This document shows positions 21,579 to 21,748 of a DNA stretch of 21,748 nt, one piece after another (position 1 is the first letter of the stretch; every line of letters begins with the position of its first letter). Source of the DNA: Colimorpha sp045642445 (GTDB lineage: Bacteria; Bacteroidota; Bacteroidia; Bacteroidales; P3); contig JAZUIX010000150.1 of assembly GCA_045642445.1 (NCBI GenBank), positions 1-21,748 of the forward strand. Direction: 5' to 3'. A program made the translations under genes and the position numbers. Under the pieces are notes generated by a model. The model saw nothing but the letters and a program-made list of their open reading frames with translations. It ran no database searches and had not been told where the DNA came from.

Positions 21579-21748
21579 CAACATTCTTCAAAGCAGAGGA
21601 AGTTTTAAAGGTGGGTTCTATAAATTCAACGTATGAAGATAATGAAAAATAAAATACTTTTCTGCGATTTCGGGCGTTTTCCGGCATCTTGCTGTTTATC
21701 ACTTTTTGTTCACCGCTCGATTTCGCTTCGCTTATCGTCCTACGGAAC
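21579..21748. other. 3' flank without a supported gene
   Basis: 170 bp after porT. A frame opening at 21633 (MKIMKNKILFCDFGRF) runs to the window edge, but its translation is Ser/Leu/Arg-rich without a recognisable motif. No tRNA or clear terminator was seen. Confidence 0.4.

Noticed and set aside
21633..21748. Partial gene at the right edge
   Set aside because: About 38 codons without motif, signal peptide or promoter; too short to support.

Overview
The window is ordinary Bacteroidales (Bacteroidota) chromosome. Four things point there: promoter boxes of the form TAnnTTTG instead of a classical -10, an almost complete lack of Shine-Dalgarno sequences, a tolC / adaptor / RND pump / PG0541-type gene order that I recall from Porphyromonas and relatives, and a PorT-like outer-membrane protein together with a BspA-like lipoprotein. 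I cannot name the genus. No rRNA, tRNA, CRISPR array, transposase or phage gene was seen.

Layout. 1-572 is a gene-free leader with strong inverted repeats, a possible leftward small RNA and the dnaG promoter. 573-3875 holds dnaG (primase) and a sigma-54-type activator without a receiver domain. 3935-5206 is aroA (shikimate pathway) with a TTG start and a short N-terminus; its 3' end overlaps the convergent pair of half-size chromate transporter genes (5148-6262, minus strand) by 59 bp. Divergent from these is yajC (6323-6613). 6752-12956 is one efflux operon: tolC-like, a lipoprotein adaptor, an RND pump, and a small PII-like PG0541-type protein, closed by a terminator that overlaps the last stop codon. 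13172-14800 is a two-gene unit: an unrecognised 64-residue protein and a BspA-like LRR lipoprotein. They are preceded by a promoter and a strong leader hairpin and followed by a clear intrinsic terminator. 14801-15267 is a repeat-rich spacer. Then come a periplasmic TPR protein, topA, a glycosyltransferase fused to a membrane and sugar-transferase-like region, and a PorT-like protein. The last three are joined by overlapping stop and start codons.

The most unusual signal is a dispersed family of heptad-repeat elements in five intergenic spots (3872-3896, 8154-8222, 9282-9354, 12562-12641, 16489-16520). They are runs of GTGA cores spaced exactly 7 nt apart, in three loci followed by TCAC cores on the same 7-nt spacing. 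Two loci carry a related GC-rich core (GGCTRCCGCCCTSC) in opposite orientations. They lie between genes of the efflux operon, upstream of topA and upstream of aroA, where the array starts inside the stop codon of the preceding gene. They look like a non-autonomous intergenic repeat family; their function is unknown.
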